In this document: positions 46,308-55,806 of the stretch, in pieces
Layout: each line of letters begins with the position of its first letter
Numbering within the stretch: the stretch's first letter is position 1
Assembly (NCBI RefSeq): GCF_944323605.1
Contig: NZ_CALUTC010000003.1
Location: 62,001-126,000 of the forward strand
DNA: 64,000 bases
DNA from: an uncultured Campylobacter sp.
Lineage (GTDB): Bacteria > Campylobacterota > Campylobacteria > Campylobacterales > Campylobacteraceae
Direction: 5' to 3'
Position numbers and translations under genes: made by a program
Notes under the pieces: model-generated
Database searches by the model: none
What the model was told of the DNA's origin: nothing
What the model saw: only the letters and a program-made list of their open reading frames with translations

Positions 46308-46396
46308 CTCTTCTGATACGTCTTTTTTATCTTTTAGATTTAATTTTATACATAAAATTTTATCAAAGTCTAAAATTTGAGTTTTTTGCTCTTGCT

Positions 46397-47266
46397 TTAT
46401 GAGTTTAAAAGTTCGTCCAAGAATTTTTTATCCTTTATCCAAGCTTTTTTTACAGATACAAAGAGCTTTAAATTTACCTTCTTAAAAGAAAAGCTCTCAA
46501 GTTTTTTTCTAGCTTTTATGCCAAGCCTTTTTATTGCTTGTGCGTTTTTGCCTATAAGTATGATTTTATGGGCATTTGTATCTGTGATTATTAAAGCTTT
46601 TATATGTAAAATATCTTCTTTTTCTATAATGCTTTCTATCAAAACATCGCTACTATAAGGCAGCTCATCACTAAAGCTTTCAAATATAGCTTCTAGTATA
46701 AGCTCTTTATAAATATCCTTTTCATTATCCGGGCTTAATATATCCGTTTCGTAATAATATTTATCAAAGTTAAGATATTTACAAAGTTCATCAAGTAAGG
46801 GTTTTCTATGGCTTTTAGCTTTAAAAGAGTAGGGTAGTAAGGCTTGAAAATGAGAGCTAAATTTTTCGTATTCTTTTATCTTGCTTAAAAGCTTATCTTG
46901 AGGTAGTAAATCTATCTTATTTAAAAGTAAGATATGAGGTTTTTTGGAATTTAAGCTTAAAAATTCCTCGTAATCTTTTGTGCTATCTTTTGCACTAACA
47001 ACAAAAAGCACTATATCACAATCATTTATCGACTTTTTAGCACTTTCTATCAAGGTTTGATTAAAAAGCTTATCACTTTTATGAAGTCCTGGGGTATCTA
47101 CAAATATAAGCTGATTTTCACCGTGCATTACTATGGCACGTATTTTTCTACGAGTTGCATTTTTTTTGTGAGATACTAGGGCGATTTTTTCGCCCATTAA
47201 AGAATTTATAACAGTGCTTTTGCCAGCATTTGTTCTACCAACAACGCTTATAAAGCCACTTTTCAC
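46397..47266 (-). CDS. era: GTPase Era
   Basis: Essential 16S rRNA-binding GTPase for 30S maturation, 289 residues. G1 GRTNAGKSTVINSL (residues 10-23), G3 DTPGLHK, G4 NKID, and a C-terminal KH domain with HKIILIGKNAQAIKRLGIKARKKLE (GxxG as GKNA). Overlaps hslU by 4 bases. Length is normal for Era. Confidence 0.97.
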   Translation of the reverse strand: MKSGFISVVGRTNAGKSTVINSLMGEKIALVSHKKNATRRKIRAIVMHGENQLIFVDTPGLHKSDKLFNQTLIESAKKSINDCDIVLFVVSAKDSTKDYEEFLSLNSKKPHILLLNKIDLLPQDKLLSKIKEYEKFSSHFQALLPYSFKAKSHRKPLLDELCKYLNFDKYYYETDILSPDNEKDIYKELILEAIFESFSDELPYSSDVLIESIIEKEDILHIKALIITDTNAHKIILIGKNAQAIKRLGIKARKKLESFSFKKVNLKLFVSVKKAWIKDKKFLDELLNS

Positions 47267-48576
47267 AAAATATACCTAGCTAAATCTTTGTTTTCTACTA
47301 TATCCTTAAGCTTATCTTGCACCATTTCCTTATCTATTTTAAAGGTTTTATTTTTATACTCATCGGCTTCAAAGCTAATATCTTCTAAAAGATTTTCTAT
47401 GACAGTGTGAAGTCTTCTAGCACCTATATCTTGCATTTCTTCATTTGCCTTACTAGCTATTTCTGCTATTTCTTTTATAGCCTCATCATCAAAGACAAGT
47501 TTTACTTTCTCTGTTTTTAGCAATTCTTGATACTGCTTAAGTAAAGAATTTTTAGGTCTAGTTAAAATTTCATAAAGTGCTTTAGCTGTCAAGCTATCAA
47601 GTTCTACTCTTAAAGGAAAACGACCTTGAAGTTCTGGTATCAAGTCGCTTGGCTTGCTAAGATGAAAAGCTCCAGCTGCTATAAAAAGTATATGATCCGT
47701 TTTTAACGCCCCAAATTTAGTCTGCACCGTGCTTCCCTCAACGATAGGAAGCAAGTCTCTTTGAACCCCTTCTTTACTAGGATCTTGTCTATTTGAGCCT
47801 GAAACTGCTATCTTGTCTATCTCGTCTATAAAGATAATTCCCTCATTTTCCGCTCTTCTTAGGGCTTCAGCTTTTATGCTTTCCATATCTAAAATTTGTT
47901 CAATAGCTTCGTTTTGAAGAGCATTTTTTGCATCTTTAATCTTTAATTCTTTTTTTACCTTTTTATTTCCAACGCCTATAACTTTTACTATGTCTTGCAT
48001 AGCCCCCATTTCTGGCGGTAAATTTGGATTTGTATCAAAAAAGTTTTGTGAAATTTCTATCTCTATCACACTTTCGTCTAAATCCCCATTTCGTAGCTTT
48101 GTTCTCATCTTTTCAAGGCTATTTTTATACTCTTCTTGTTTTTCTTCACTGACCCCTTTTGGTAAAGGCGGTAGTAGTTTTTCTAGTATTTTTGTTTCTA
48201 TGTATTCGTTTATTTTATCTTGTTTTTTTTGTCTTTGCTCGTTTTTAACCAAATTTAAAGCAGCATTTGCAAGATCTCTTACCATACTTTCAACATCTCT
48301 TCCCACAAAGCCAACTTCAGTATATTTGCTAGCTTCCACTTTTACAAATGGAAAGCCAAGCATTTTTGCAAGTCTTCTTGCTATCTCTGTTTTTCCAACA
48401 CCGGTTGAGCCTATCATCAAAATGTTTTTTGGTATAATATCATCTTGAAGTTCGGGTTTTAATTTCATACGACGGTATCTATTTCTAAGGGCTATAGCTA
48501 TAATCTTCTTTGCTCTTTTTTGTCCGATTACGTATTCATCTAAAAATTTTACTATCTCTTTTGGTGTTAAATTCAT
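47263..48576 (-). CDS. hslU: ATP-dependent protease ATPase subunit HslU
   Basis: AAA+ unfoldase of the HslUV protease, 437 residues. Walker [10 protein letters not shown] near residue 56, the pore motif [10 protein letters not shown] near 90, I-domain 110-230, Walker [10 protein letters not shown] near 250, sensor and C-terminal [18 protein letters not shown] and the terminal ARYIL tail that docks in HslV. Overlaps hslV and era by 4 bases each. Confidence 0.98.
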   Translation of the reverse strand: MNLTPKEIVKFLDEYVIGQKRAKKIIAIALRNRYRRMKLKPELQDDIIPKNILMIGSTGVGKTEIARRLAKMLGFPFVKVEASKYTEVGFVGRDVESMVRDLANAALNLVKNEQRQKKQDKINEYIETKILEKLLPPLPKGVSEEKQEEYKNSLEKMRTKLRNGDLDESVIEIEISQNFFDTNPNLPPEMGAMQDIVKVIGVGNKKVKKELKIKDAKNALQNEAIEQILDMESIKAEALRRAENEGIIFIDEIDKIAVSGSNRQDPSKEGVQRDLLPIVEGSTVQTKFGALKTDHILFIAAGAFHLSKPSDLIPELQGRFPLRVELDSLTAKALYEILTRPKNSLLKQYQELLKTEKVKLVFDDEAIKEIAEIASKANEEMQDIGARRLHTVIENLLEDISFEADEYKNKTFKIDKEMVQDKLKDIVENKDLARYIL

Positions 48577-49118
48577 TCTTTCACATCCTCTATGCTATAA
48601 GTATTTATATTTGTATTCGTATAAATGCAAATTTCACCGGCTATCTCAAGACTAGTTCTTACTAATTTTTCCTCATCTAGTTTTGTATGCTTTGCTAAGG
48701 CTCTAGCTGCTGCAAGTGCATAGTTTCCACCACTTCCTATAGCTGCTATGGCTCCGTCTTCTGGCTCAACTACATCTCCTGTGCCTGATAATAAAAATAT
48801 ATTTTTTCTATCTAATACAAGCATCATAGCTTCTAGCCTACGCAAAAATTTATCCTTTCTCCACGCTTTTGAAAAGTCTATAGCGGCTTTTAAAAGGTCT
48901 CCTTTTGAGCTTTGCAATAAATTTTCAAACATATCAAAAAGCATAAAAGCATCTGCTGTGCTTCCAGCAAAACCAGCCAAAACTTTACCGTTGTGTAGTT
49001 TGCGAATTTTAACAGCATTTCCTTTCATAACAGTATTTCCAAAAGAAACCTGTCCGTCTCCTCCTATTACCGACTTATTTTTTCCTTTATATGCTAAAAT
49101 GGTAGTTGCGTGAAACAT
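48573..49118 (-). CDS. hslV: ATP-dependent protease peptidase subunit HslV
   Basis: Threonine peptidase, 181 residues. The start [12 protein letters not shown] gives a mature N-terminal Thr after removal of the first four residues, longer than the single Met removed in E. coli. [23 protein letters not shown] and [18 protein letters not shown] (conserved lysine and Ser near the site) and [16 protein letters not shown] follow. The ATG overlaps the rplI stop by one base (TAATG) and its own stop overlaps hslU. Confidence 0.97.
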   Translation of the reverse strand: MFHATTILAYKGKNKSVIGGDGQVSFGNTVMKGNAVKIRKLHNGKVLAGFAGSTADAFMLFDMFENLLQSSKGDLLKAAIDFSKAWRKDKFLRRLEAMMLVLDRKNIFLLSGTGDVVEPEDGAIAAIGSGGNYALAAARALAKHTKLDEEKLVRTSLEIAGEICIYTNTNINTYSIEDVKE

Positions 49119-49561
49119 TACTGTGCCTTTACTTCTAGTTCAAAGTTAGCGTGTATGCTATGTCCTAGCTTTACGCTTATCTTGTGTTTTCCTATCTCTT
49201 TTATATTAGAACACTCTAGACTTTTTTTGTCTAATTCTATATTTTTTTGTTCTTTTAAAGCTGTGGCGATTTCCTCTTTTGTGACTCCACCAAACAAATG
49301 CCCATTTGCTCCAAGTGGTTTTGTTATGCTTATGCTTATTTTTTCTAACTCATCTTTTAGTTTTTCTAAATTTGCTAGTTCAAAACGCAGTTGTTCGGCT
49401 TCTTTCTTTTTGTCGCTTTCATATTTCCTTAAAACTTCTGTTGTAGCTGCTTTTGCGTAGCCTTTTGCTATTAAGAAATTTTGCCCATATCCGTCTTTTA
49501 CTTCTTTTACTTCTCCAGCCTTACCAAGACTTTTTACATCTTTTATAAGCAAAACTTTCAT
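49118..49561 (-). CDS. rplI: 50S ribosomal protein L9
   Basis: Large-subunit protein, 147 residues. N-domain [31 protein letters not shown] (family start), NFLIAKGYA, a charged connecting helix (40-75), and the C-domain with [16 protein letters not shown] and [14 protein letters not shown]. It is separated from the upstream nuclease gene by 57 bases and so could have its own promoter. The intervening insertion between argG and rplI is a candidate restriction-modification pair. Confidence 0.98.
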   Translation of the reverse strand: MKVLLIKDVKSLGKAGEVKEVKDGYGQNFLIAKGYAKAATTEVLRKYESDKKKEAEQLRFELANLEKLKDELEKISISITKPLGANGHLFGGVTKEEIATALKEQKNIELDKKSLECSNIKEIGKHKISVKLGHSIHANFELEVKAQ

Positions 49562-49618
49562 CTTATATACCCTTTCTTACTTATTGAAAATCTTTATTTT
49601 AGCAAAAGAGATTTAAGA

Positions 49619-50167
49619 TTAGGCAAAAATTTCTTTCAAATCATTAGTAAAATTTGAAATATCTTTAAGTTCTTTTAAATTCAGGGTGAGTTTTAAATTT
49701 ACTTGATTTCCAGGATTCATAGACACAAGCTGTTTTTCTTTATTGTTGATTATCATAAAATCTTTTTTTAATTTATGATTGTATATATAATCTTTACTTT
49801 TATTTATTATATAATAATGCAAAGACTTAGTGCTTATAGCTATAAGTATTATATAATCATAATTATATTTAGGATTTATACCATTAAATTGAAAAGTATC
49901 TCTATTAATCCCTTTTCTAGCGGTTTTAATTTCTATTTTTTTAGAATTTGAAATCATATCAAATTCATCGTGTATCACATCTTTGTCAAAATCTTCAAAT
50001 GGTATATTTAAAAACTTAAAAACTTCTTTTACAAATTTTTCCCCTATCTGTCCTACAGCGTTTGCTTCAAAAAGTAAAATTTTTTCAAAAATACCTCTAT
50101 CTTGTTTGTTTTTAAGTTCGTTATATTTTTCATCTATAAGCTCTAACAATATATTTTCAATTTTCAT
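49619..50167 (-). CDS. candidate PD-(D/E)XK restriction endonuclease
   Basis: A 182-residue protein. I prefer the ATG at 50167 because GAGGG lies five bases upstream (a start at 50179 adds four residues). A nuclease core is visible: GQIGEKFVKEVFKFL, then a strand with Asp67 and Asp70 (DEFDMISN) followed by Glu79-x-Lys81 (KKIEIKTAR), matching PD-(D/E)XK spacing, then YDYIILIAIS as a further core strand. It overlaps the end of the methyltransferase gene by 11 bases, a typical type II restriction-modification layout. Its activity and recognition site are unknown; repair or Vsr-type nuclease is a weaker alternative. No comparable gene known to me in the C. jejuni argG-rplI interval. Confidence 0.72.
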   Translation of the reverse strand: MKIENILLELIDEKYNELKNKQDRGIFEKILLFEANAVGQIGEKFVKEVFKFLNIPFEDFDKDVIHDEFDMISNSKKIEIKTARKGINRDTFQFNGINPKYNYDYIILIAISTKSLHYYIINKSKDYIYNHKLKKDFMIINNKEKQLVSMNPGNQVNLKLTLNLKELKDISNFTNDLKEIFA

Positions 50168-51095
50168 CAAAACCCTCATCTTGCAAAAGCTTAAATATAT
50201 GAGATTTGCCTATATGCCTACAACCATTAGTAGCCAAGGAGCTATATTTTTGCCAATTAGCTTTTAAAAAAATTTCATCAAGCTTTTTTTTTGGGGCATT
50301 TTCGCTATATACTATAGCTATTCCGCTTTTGTATTTAACTTCATTAAAATCTTTAACAACAGAATTTTCTTTAAAAAATGTGCTTGATAAATAAAAATTT
50401 GCCTTCTTGTTAAATATATACTCTTTTCCACATTCTCTGTTCTTAGCCAAAGACACTGTTAAAACTTTTAAGATGCTTGAAAAAGGCTCTTGTTTTTCTT
50501 TTTGTTTATACCAACTAAATTCAGTATTTAAAGCCTTGTATTTTTTACTCCAAATTTGAAAACAACACTTTACATCTTTTTCTTTTCCATTTGCTAGATA
50601 AAATGAATTTTTAGGTAGGCTTTCTTCATAAAGCAGATTAAAATTTTTAATACGGTAACGAATCGAGCCTTTTCCCAAGCTTTGAAAAAACATAGGCAAG
50701 ATAAAACACACAAAATCAGCTTCTTTTGAGTGGTTTATAAACTCTAATGCTAAAACACCACGGTGTCCAAATGGGGGGTTTCCTATCACTATTAACGGCT
50801 TTTTTGGTAAGCTAAAATCCAGATAATTCATTTTAATTATATCAAAATTACTGTCGTTTATATCTATGCCTATTTTGTTTTTGGGTAAAAGTTCATAAAA
50901 GCACCCATTACCAACACTTGGTTCAAGCCAAGTGTATTTATCTATATTTTCATACTTAGATATGATTTCTTTGCTTTTTTCAAAAAGTTTTTTTGCCACA
51001 GTATGCTTTGTAAAATACTCATCAAAAAAATTACTAGCATTTTCTTTCATTGTATTACCATTTACATACTTTAAAACCTTTTCATTTTTTTTCAC
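50157..51095 (-). CDS. DNA adenine methyltransferase-like protein
   Basis: A 312-residue AdoMet-dependent DNA methyltransferase. Motif I LEPSVGNGCFYELL (residues 57-70), acidic motif II IGIDIND (75-81), and catalytic motif IV GNPPFG (105-110), the N-P-P-F/Y signature of amino-methyltransferases (N6-adenine most likely). The remainder (about 150-300) is probably the target recognition region and ends in a conserved-looking GCRHIGKSHIFKLL. It starts 3 bases after the argG stop and is coupled to the nuclease gene, making a compact candidate restriction-modification pair. It could instead be a solitary methyltransferase with an unrelated neighbour. Confidence 0.82.
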   Translation of the reverse strand: MKKNEKVLKYVNGNTMKENASNFFDEYFTKHTVAKKLFEKSKEIISKYENIDKYTWLEPSVGNGCFYELLPKNKIGIDINDSNFDIIKMNYLDFSLPKKPLIVIGNPPFGHRGVLALEFINHSKEADFVCFILPMFFQSLGKGSIRYRIKNFNLLYEESLPKNSFYLANGKEKDVKCCFQIWSKKYKALNTEFSWYKQKEKQEPFSSILKVLTVSLAKNRECGKEYIFNKKANFYLSSTFFKENSVVKDFNEVKYKSGIAIVYSENAPKKKLDEIFLKANWQKYSSLATNGCRHIGKSHIFKLLQDEGFDEN

Positions 51096-51098
51096 AGT

Positions 51099-52319
51099 TT
51101 AAAATTTCCTTCCATTTTTTCCTGCGATTATAAGGCGTAGAGCATTTAGCTTTATGAAACCTTCGGCATCTTTTTGATTATAAACTTCATCTTCTTCAAA
51201 AGTTGAGTAAGCAGCGTCAAACAAGCTATCACTAGCACTTTCTCTACCAAGAACTATAACATTTCCTTTGTAAAGCTCTAAAAACACCTTGCCATTTACA
51301 TATTTTTGCGATTCGTCTATTAATGCTTGTAGCATAAGCCTTTCTGGGCTAAACCAAAAACCATTGTATATAAGATGTGCGTATTTTGGCATAAGTTCGT
51401 CTTTTAAGTGTGCGGCTTCTTTATCAAGAGTTATGCTTTCTATAGCACGGTGAGCCTTTAAAAGTATAGTGCCTCCCGGAGTTTCATAACAACCTCTACT
51501 TTTCATACCAACAAAACGGTTCTCTACTATGTCAAGGCGACCTATACCGTGTTTAGAACCTAGCTCGTTTAGTTTTGTCAAAAGGGCGGCAGGACTTAAA
51601 ACTTCGCCGTTTATAGCGTATAAATCACCTTTTTTAAATTCAAGCTCCACTTTTTCGCTTTCATCTATCGCTGTTTTAGGGCTTTTACTCCATCTCCACA
51701 TATCATCTTCAGGTGCTTTTGCAGGATCTTCTAAGATAAGACCTTCATAGGAAATGTGAAGTAAATTTGCGTCCATAGAGTAGGGCGATTTGCCTTTTTT
51801 CTTTGATATATCAATGCCGTGTTTTTGAGCATAAGCAAGCAATTTCTCACGGCTATTTAAGTCCCACTGTCTCCAAGGTGCTATTATCTTTAAATTTGGA
51901 TTAAAAGCTAAATATCCAAGCTCAAATCTAACCTGATCATTACCTTTACCAGTCGCTCCGTGACTTACCGCATCGGCTCCAGTTTGTATAGCGATTTGTG
52001 CTTGAGTTTTAGCTATCAAAGGACGGGCTATACTAGTGCCTAAAAGGTATTCGCCTTCGTATATAGCGTTTGCTCTAAACATAGGAAAAACATAGTCTTT
52101 TACAAATTCATCTTTCAAATCTTTTATAAATATATTTTCTTCTTTTATTCCTAAGGCTAGGGCTTTTTTTCTTGCGTCCTCTAGCTCATCTCCTTGTCCT
52201 ATGTCAGCTGTAAAGGTTACCACCTCGCACTTATACTCATCTTGTAGCCATTTTAAAATTATGCTTGTATCAAGCCCACCAGAATACGCCAAAACTACTT
52301 TTTTTACGCTATCTTTCAT
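51099..52319 (-). CDS. argG: argininosuccinate synthase
   Basis: Joins citrulline and aspartate in arginine synthesis, 406 residues. The ATP pyrophosphatase P-loop [10 protein letters not shown] is at residues 11-20, followed by [65 protein letters not shown] and [11 protein letters not shown]-like [15 protein letters not shown]. First gene of a long leftward cluster; the methyltransferase begins only 3 bases after its stop, so accessory genes ride on an argG transcript. Confidence 0.98.
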   Translation of the reverse strand: MKDSVKKVVLAYSGGLDTSIILKWLQDEYKCEVVTFTADIGQGDELEDARKKALALGIKEENIFIKDLKDEFVKDYVFPMFRANAIYEGEYLLGTSIARPLIAKTQAQIAIQTGADAVSHGATGKGNDQVRFELGYLAFNPNLKIIAPWRQWDLNSREKLLAYAQKHGIDISKKKGKSPYSMDANLLHISYEGLILEDPAKAPEDDMWRWSKSPKTAIDESEKVELEFKKGDLYAINGEVLSPAALLTKLNELGSKHGIGRLDIVENRFVGMKSRGCYETPGGTILLKAHRAIESITLDKEAAHLKDELMPKYAHLIYNGFWFSPERLMLQALIDESQKYVNGKVFLELYKGNVIVLGRESASDSLFDAAYSTFEEDEVYNQKDAEGFIKLNALRLIIAGKNGRKF

Positions 52320-52450
52320 ACTTTTTCCTTTATTGTTTTAAAAGTATAATTGTAGCTAAAAATATTTTAATTAAAGCTCTAAAAAATAAAAAATGAGAAA
52401 ATAAGCATTTTTTGTTCCAATTTTTTTTCTTTTTTGTTAAAATTATAAGT

Positions 52451-52696
52451 ATGAGAGTGGATAAATTTTTAAATGTTGTAAATATCACAAAAAGAAGAGC
52501 CATATCAGAAGATATGTGTAGAAGTGGTATAGTAAGCATAAATGGAAATATCGCAAAAGCTAGTAAAGAGATAAAAATAGGCGATGTTATAAGCTTAAAT
52601 TTAAATAGCGGTGTGCGAAGTTACAAGGTTTTAGCCTTGCCAACTGTTAAAAATATAGCTAAAACAGAGCAAAGCAAATATGTAGAGGTTTTATGA
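52451..52696 (+). CDS. S4-domain RNA-binding protein (Hsp15/RqcP-like)
   Basis: An 81-residue S4-domain protein. The start at 52451 (MRVDKFLNVVNITKRRAISEDMCRSGIV) matches the family opening; a longer frame to 52412 adds an unlikely Phe-rich leader. SINGNIAKASKEIKIGDVISL is the second half of the S4 fold. Related proteins (Hsp15, RqcP) bind 50S-peptidyl-tRNA complexes and aid rescue of stalled chains. Its stop overlaps tsaE by 4 bases. Basic tail with VKNIAKTEQSKYVEVL. Confidence 0.88.
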   Translation: MRVDKFLNVVNITKRRAISEDMCRSGIVSINGNIAKASKEIKIGDVISLNLNSGVRSYKVLALPTVKNIAKTEQSKYVEVL

Positions 52697-53100
52697 AAGA
52701 ATTTATACTAGCACAAGATGAGTTAGATAAGCTTTGCGTTTTGATTCCAAATGAAGCCATAGTGCTTTTAAGTGGAGATTTAGCAAGTGGAAAAACAAGT
52801 CTTGTAAAAGCCATAGCTAAGCAAAAAGGCGTAAAGCAAGATATAAATTCCCCTACATTTAGCATAATGCAAAGCTATGAAGCTAAAGAGTGCAAAATTT
52901 ATCATTATGATATATATCAAAATGGTATAAAGGCTATCTTGCAAAATGGCTTGTTTGAAAATTTTTTCGAAAAAGCTTTACATTTAGTAGAGTGGGGCGA
53001 TGAAATTTTACAACAAAGACTTAAGCTTTTTGATTTGCATAGCATTGTTATAAAGATAGATTTTTTTAACGATAAAAGAAAGTATGAATTTTATGAGTAA
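52693..53100 (+). CDS. tsaE: tRNA threonylcarbamoyladenosine synthesis ATPase TsaE
   Basis: ATPase of the t6A37 tRNA-modification complex with TsaB and TsaD, 135 residues. Walker A is GDLASGKTSLVKAIA (normally GxxGxGKT; here GDLASGKTS, still with Gly-Lys-Thr), followed by NSPTFSIMQSYE and the Walker-B-like YHYDIYQ, and HLVEWGDEI. Overlaps the S4 gene by 4 bases and lptB by 8. Confidence 0.94.
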   Translation: MKEFILAQDELDKLCVLIPNEAIVLLSGDLASGKTSLVKAIAKQKGVKQDINSPTFSIMQSYEAKECKIYHYDIYQNGIKAILQNGLFENFFEKALHLVEWGDEILQQRLKLFDLHSIVIKIDFFNDKRKYEFYE

Positions 53101-53821
53101 ATTAGAGGTTAAAAATTTAGAAAAGATTATCAAAAAAACAAAGATTATACACGGAATTTCTCTTGAAGTTAATAGCGGGGAGGTTGTGGGTCTTTTGGGT
53201 CCAAATGGGGCTGGAAAAACTACTACCTTTTATATGATATGCGGTCTTATCCCTCCAAGTGCTGGTTCTGTGTTTTTAGATGATATAGACATAACAAAAG
53301 ATCCATTACATAAACGAGCTAGAAAAGGTATTGGCTATCTACCGCAAGAAAGTAGCGTGTTTAAAGATTTATCCGTAGAAGATAATCTACTCTTAGCAGC
53401 ACAAATTTTTTACAAAGATAAAGACGATTTGCATTCGAAGATAGAAGAAACTCTAGAGCTTTTAAGCATAGAGCCTATAAGGCTTAGAAAAGGTTTAAGC
53501 CTTAGCGGGGGCGAAAGAAGAAGGTGCGAGATAGCAAGATCTTTAATGTGTAATCCAAAATTTTTACTACTTGATGAGCCTTTTGCTGGAGTTGATCCTA
53601 TAGCAGTTTCTGAAATTCAAAGTCTTATAAATGAGCTTAAAAAACTAGGCATAGGAGTGCTTATAACGGATCATAATGTAAGAGAAACTTTGGCAATCTG
53701 TGATAGAGCCTATGTGATAAGGGCTGGAAGTGTTTTAGCAAAGGGTAGTGCTAATGAGATAGCACATAATAAAGATGTTAAAAAATACTACTTAGGAGCG
53801 GAGTTTAAACTCCTTGATTAA
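53093..53821 (+). CDS. lptB: lipopolysaccharide export ATP-binding protein LptB
   Basis: ABC ATPase driving LPS extraction from the inner membrane with LptFG, 242 residues from the ATG at 53093 (MSKLEVKNLEK), preferred over 53084 which adds three residues. Walker A GPNGAGKTT, Q-loop GYLPQESSVFKDLSVEDNL, signature SLSGGERRR, Walker B FLLLDEPFAGVDP, H-loop LITDHNVRET. ERRR instead of QQRR and the DP after Walker B are typical of LptB. Order tsaE-lptB-rpoN is conserved widely. Confidence 0.96.
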   Translation: MSKLEVKNLEKIIKKTKIIHGISLEVNSGEVVGLLGPNGAGKTTTFYMICGLIPPSAGSVFLDDIDITKDPLHKRARKGIGYLPQESSVFKDLSVEDNLLLAAQIFYKDKDDLHSKIEETLELLSIEPIRLRKGLSLSGGERRRCEIARSLMCNPKFLLLDEPFAGVDPIAVSEIQSLINELKKLGIGVLITDHNVRETLAICDRAYVIRAGSVLAKGSANEIAHNKDVKKYYLGAEFKLLD

Positions 53822-53823
53822 AT

Positions 53824-55074
53824 ATGTTAAAGCAAAAACTAAATCAAAGTCAAAAAACAAAGCTATCGCAAACATTGCGTTCGTGGCTTCCTATACTTCA
53901 AGCAAACATAGAGGACTTAAAAGAAAGCTTAGATGAATTTACAAAGGATAATCCTTTTGTAACAGTCAAAGAAAATGCCATTTCGCACGATAAAAAAAAT
54001 AAAAATTTTTACGACAGCTTTCATAAAAATTCTGTAAGCGATACCTTAGAAGCTATGAGCGTCAGTAAAAAAAGCGTTTATGAGCTTTTGGACGAGCAAA
54101 TACTTCCGCCCCTTTTTCCAACGCAAAAATCCCAAGATATAGCCTTTAAAATCATACAATGCCTAAATAATGAAGGCTATTTTGAATACGATAAAGAACT
54201 CTTAAAAGACTTTAACGCAGATGAAGTAGAAAGGATAAGGCAGAGATTTAAATTCTTAGAACCTGTGGGAGTAGGGGCTTTGGACTATAAAGAAGCCTTT
54301 GAATTTGCCTTAGAAAATGAGGAGCTTGATGATGAGCTTTATGACTTTTGTATAATGCTTGTAAGGGATTTTGAAAACGTGCAAGCCTACGTAAAAGCAC
54401 CTCTTTACAAAGAAGCACTTGCTATCATAAAGAAATTTAGCATTCCGCCTTTTATAGAGTATTTTGACGATAGCACCCAAATCACGCCGGACATATACAT
54501 ATATAGAGATTCTAACGAAATAAAAGTAAAAATAAATGATGAGTATTATCCTGAAATTTCTTTAGAAACGGATTCTATGACACACGAATTTTTAAATTCC
54601 TATATAAAGGAAGCTAAAAATTTAATAGACGCTTTGGAGATGAGAAAGGCTACACTTTATAAAATAGGGCTTATGATAGTAGAACATCAGTATGATTTTT
54701 TTCTTGGCAAGGATATAAAGCCTATGAAATTACAAGACTTAGCAGAGGATTTGCAAAGAAATCCATCTACCATATCAAGAGCCATAGCAAATAAACACCT
54801 AGCTTGTGAAAGAGGCATAATACCGCTTAAAAATTTCTTTTCTGTCGCACTTGATGATGAGGGAGAGACTTCAAATGCGGCTATAAAAGATTATATATCA
54901 AATTTAATCAAAAATGAAAATAGACAAAAACCTCTTAGCGATGAAAAGCTTTTATCGCTCACGCAACAAGAATTTAAAAGCATACAAATAGGGCGACGCA
55001 CCATAGCAAAATACAGACAACAACTAAAAATAGCAAATTCAAGCGAAAGAAAAAAGCTTTACGAGCTTTCCTAA
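53824..55074 (+). CDS. rpoN: RNA polymerase sigma-54 factor
   Basis: Alternative sigma factor directing the middle flagellar genes in Campylobacter, 416 residues. Region I is Gln/Leu-rich (KQKLNQSQKTKLSQTLRSWLPILQ, residues 2-25). The core-binding region spans about 65-250. The HTH KLQDLAEDLQRNPSTISRAIANKHL recognises the -12 element. The C-terminal RpoN box is IGRRTIAKYRQQL (about 390-402), binding -24, close to the ARRTVAKYRE consensus. Begins 2 bases after the lptB stop. Two of its likely targets, flgB and flgP, lie in this window. Confidence 0.97.
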   Translation: MLKQKLNQSQKTKLSQTLRSWLPILQANIEDLKESLDEFTKDNPFVTVKENAISHDKKNKNFYDSFHKNSVSDTLEAMSVSKKSVYELLDEQILPPLFPTQKSQDIAFKIIQCLNNEGYFEYDKELLKDFNADEVERIRQRFKFLEPVGVGALDYKEAFEFALENEELDDELYDFCIMLVRDFENVQAYVKAPLYKEALAIIKKFSIPPFIEYFDDSTQITPDIYIYRDSNEIKVKINDEYYPEISLETDSMTHEFLNSYIKEAKNLIDALEMRKATLYKIGLMIVEHQYDFFLGKDIKPMKLQDLAEDLQRNPSTISRAIANKHLACERGIIPLKNFFSVALDDEGETSNAAIKDYISNLIKNENRQKPLSDEKLLSLTQQEFKSIQIGRRTIAKYRQQLKIANSSERKKLYELS

Positions 55075-55099
55075 AAAAGATTTGTTAGAAAACTTCTAG

Positions 55100-55783
55100 C
55101 TAAGCTTCTTTTTTAAGCAAAAAATAAGTAGTTTTTTCCAGTTTTTCCTCAAATTTTTTCATCTTTGGCAAAAGCTCTCTAATTAAGGAGCGAAAATTTT
55201 TAAAACCATAATTTTGTGGGTTAAAATCAGAATACTTATGCTTCATATTTGTGCTAATTTGTGCATATTCAGCACGTCCTTTCTCATCTATAAGTTGCTC
55301 TATGATATTAATCAAAGCGTTTAAATAATCCTCGCTTAAAATACCTTCTTTTTTATCGTATTTATCCAAATAAAAAAAGTCGCTAAAAGCATTTACGTAT
55401 GATTTTATAGATTTTTCAAGCCCCATTCCTATAACTTGCTTTTTGTTTTCTCTTAGCTTTTGCACCAGTGAAGTATAATCACTATCGCTTGAAACGATGA
55501 CAAAAATATCTATATTTTTTTCATAAAATATACTCATGATATCAGTGATTAAATACATATCGCTTGAGTTTTTGTTTGCTGCAAAATTAAATTGCTGCAT
55601 TGCGATTAAAGAATGCTCGGCTACTTTTTCTTTCCAGGCTTGAATGCTTGTTTGAGTACAGTCTCCATAAATTCGTTTGATTAATATTTCTCCATAATCT
55701 GAAGCTATATCAAAAATACTCTTAGCATATTTTGCAGCAATATTTTCTGCATCTATAAAAATCGCTATACTTTTGTTATCCAT
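55100..55783 (-). CDS. NYN-domain (LabA/DUF88) protein with OST-HTH/LOTUS domain
   Basis: A 227-residue protein. The N-terminal NYN nuclease-like domain (1-150) has the acidic residues expected for a PIN-like site: IAIFIDAENIA (Asp11, Glu13), NSSDMYLITDIM (Asp75/Asp81) and FVIVSSDSDYTSLVQKLRE. The C-terminal part (about 155-225) fits an OST-HTH/LOTUS domain (GRAEYAQISTNMKHKYSDFNPQNYGFKNFRSLI), a winged helix that binds RNA. Together this suggests RNA cleavage or binding; no target is shown. It is alone on the minus strand, between rpoN (convergent) and xerH (same strand, 23 bases upstream). Confidence 0.88.
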   Translation of the reverse strand: MDNKSIAIFIDAENIAAKYAKSIFDIASDYGEILIKRIYGDCTQTSIQAWKEKVAEHSLIAMQQFNFAANKNSSDMYLITDIMSIFYEKNIDIFVIVSSDSDYTSLVQKLRENKKQVIGMGLEKSIKSYVNAFSDFFYLDKYDKKEGILSEDYLNALINIIEQLIDEKGRAEYAQISTNMKHKYSDFNPQNYGFKNFRSLIRELLPKMKKFEEKLEKTTYFLLKKEA

Positions 55784-55806
55784 TTTTAACCCCCTTTATA
55801 AAGCAA

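Noticed and set aside
49619-51095. A wider defence island around the restriction-modification pair
   Set aside because: Flanking genes on both sides are core (argG, rplI), with no other defence genes, transposase, or integrase within the window.
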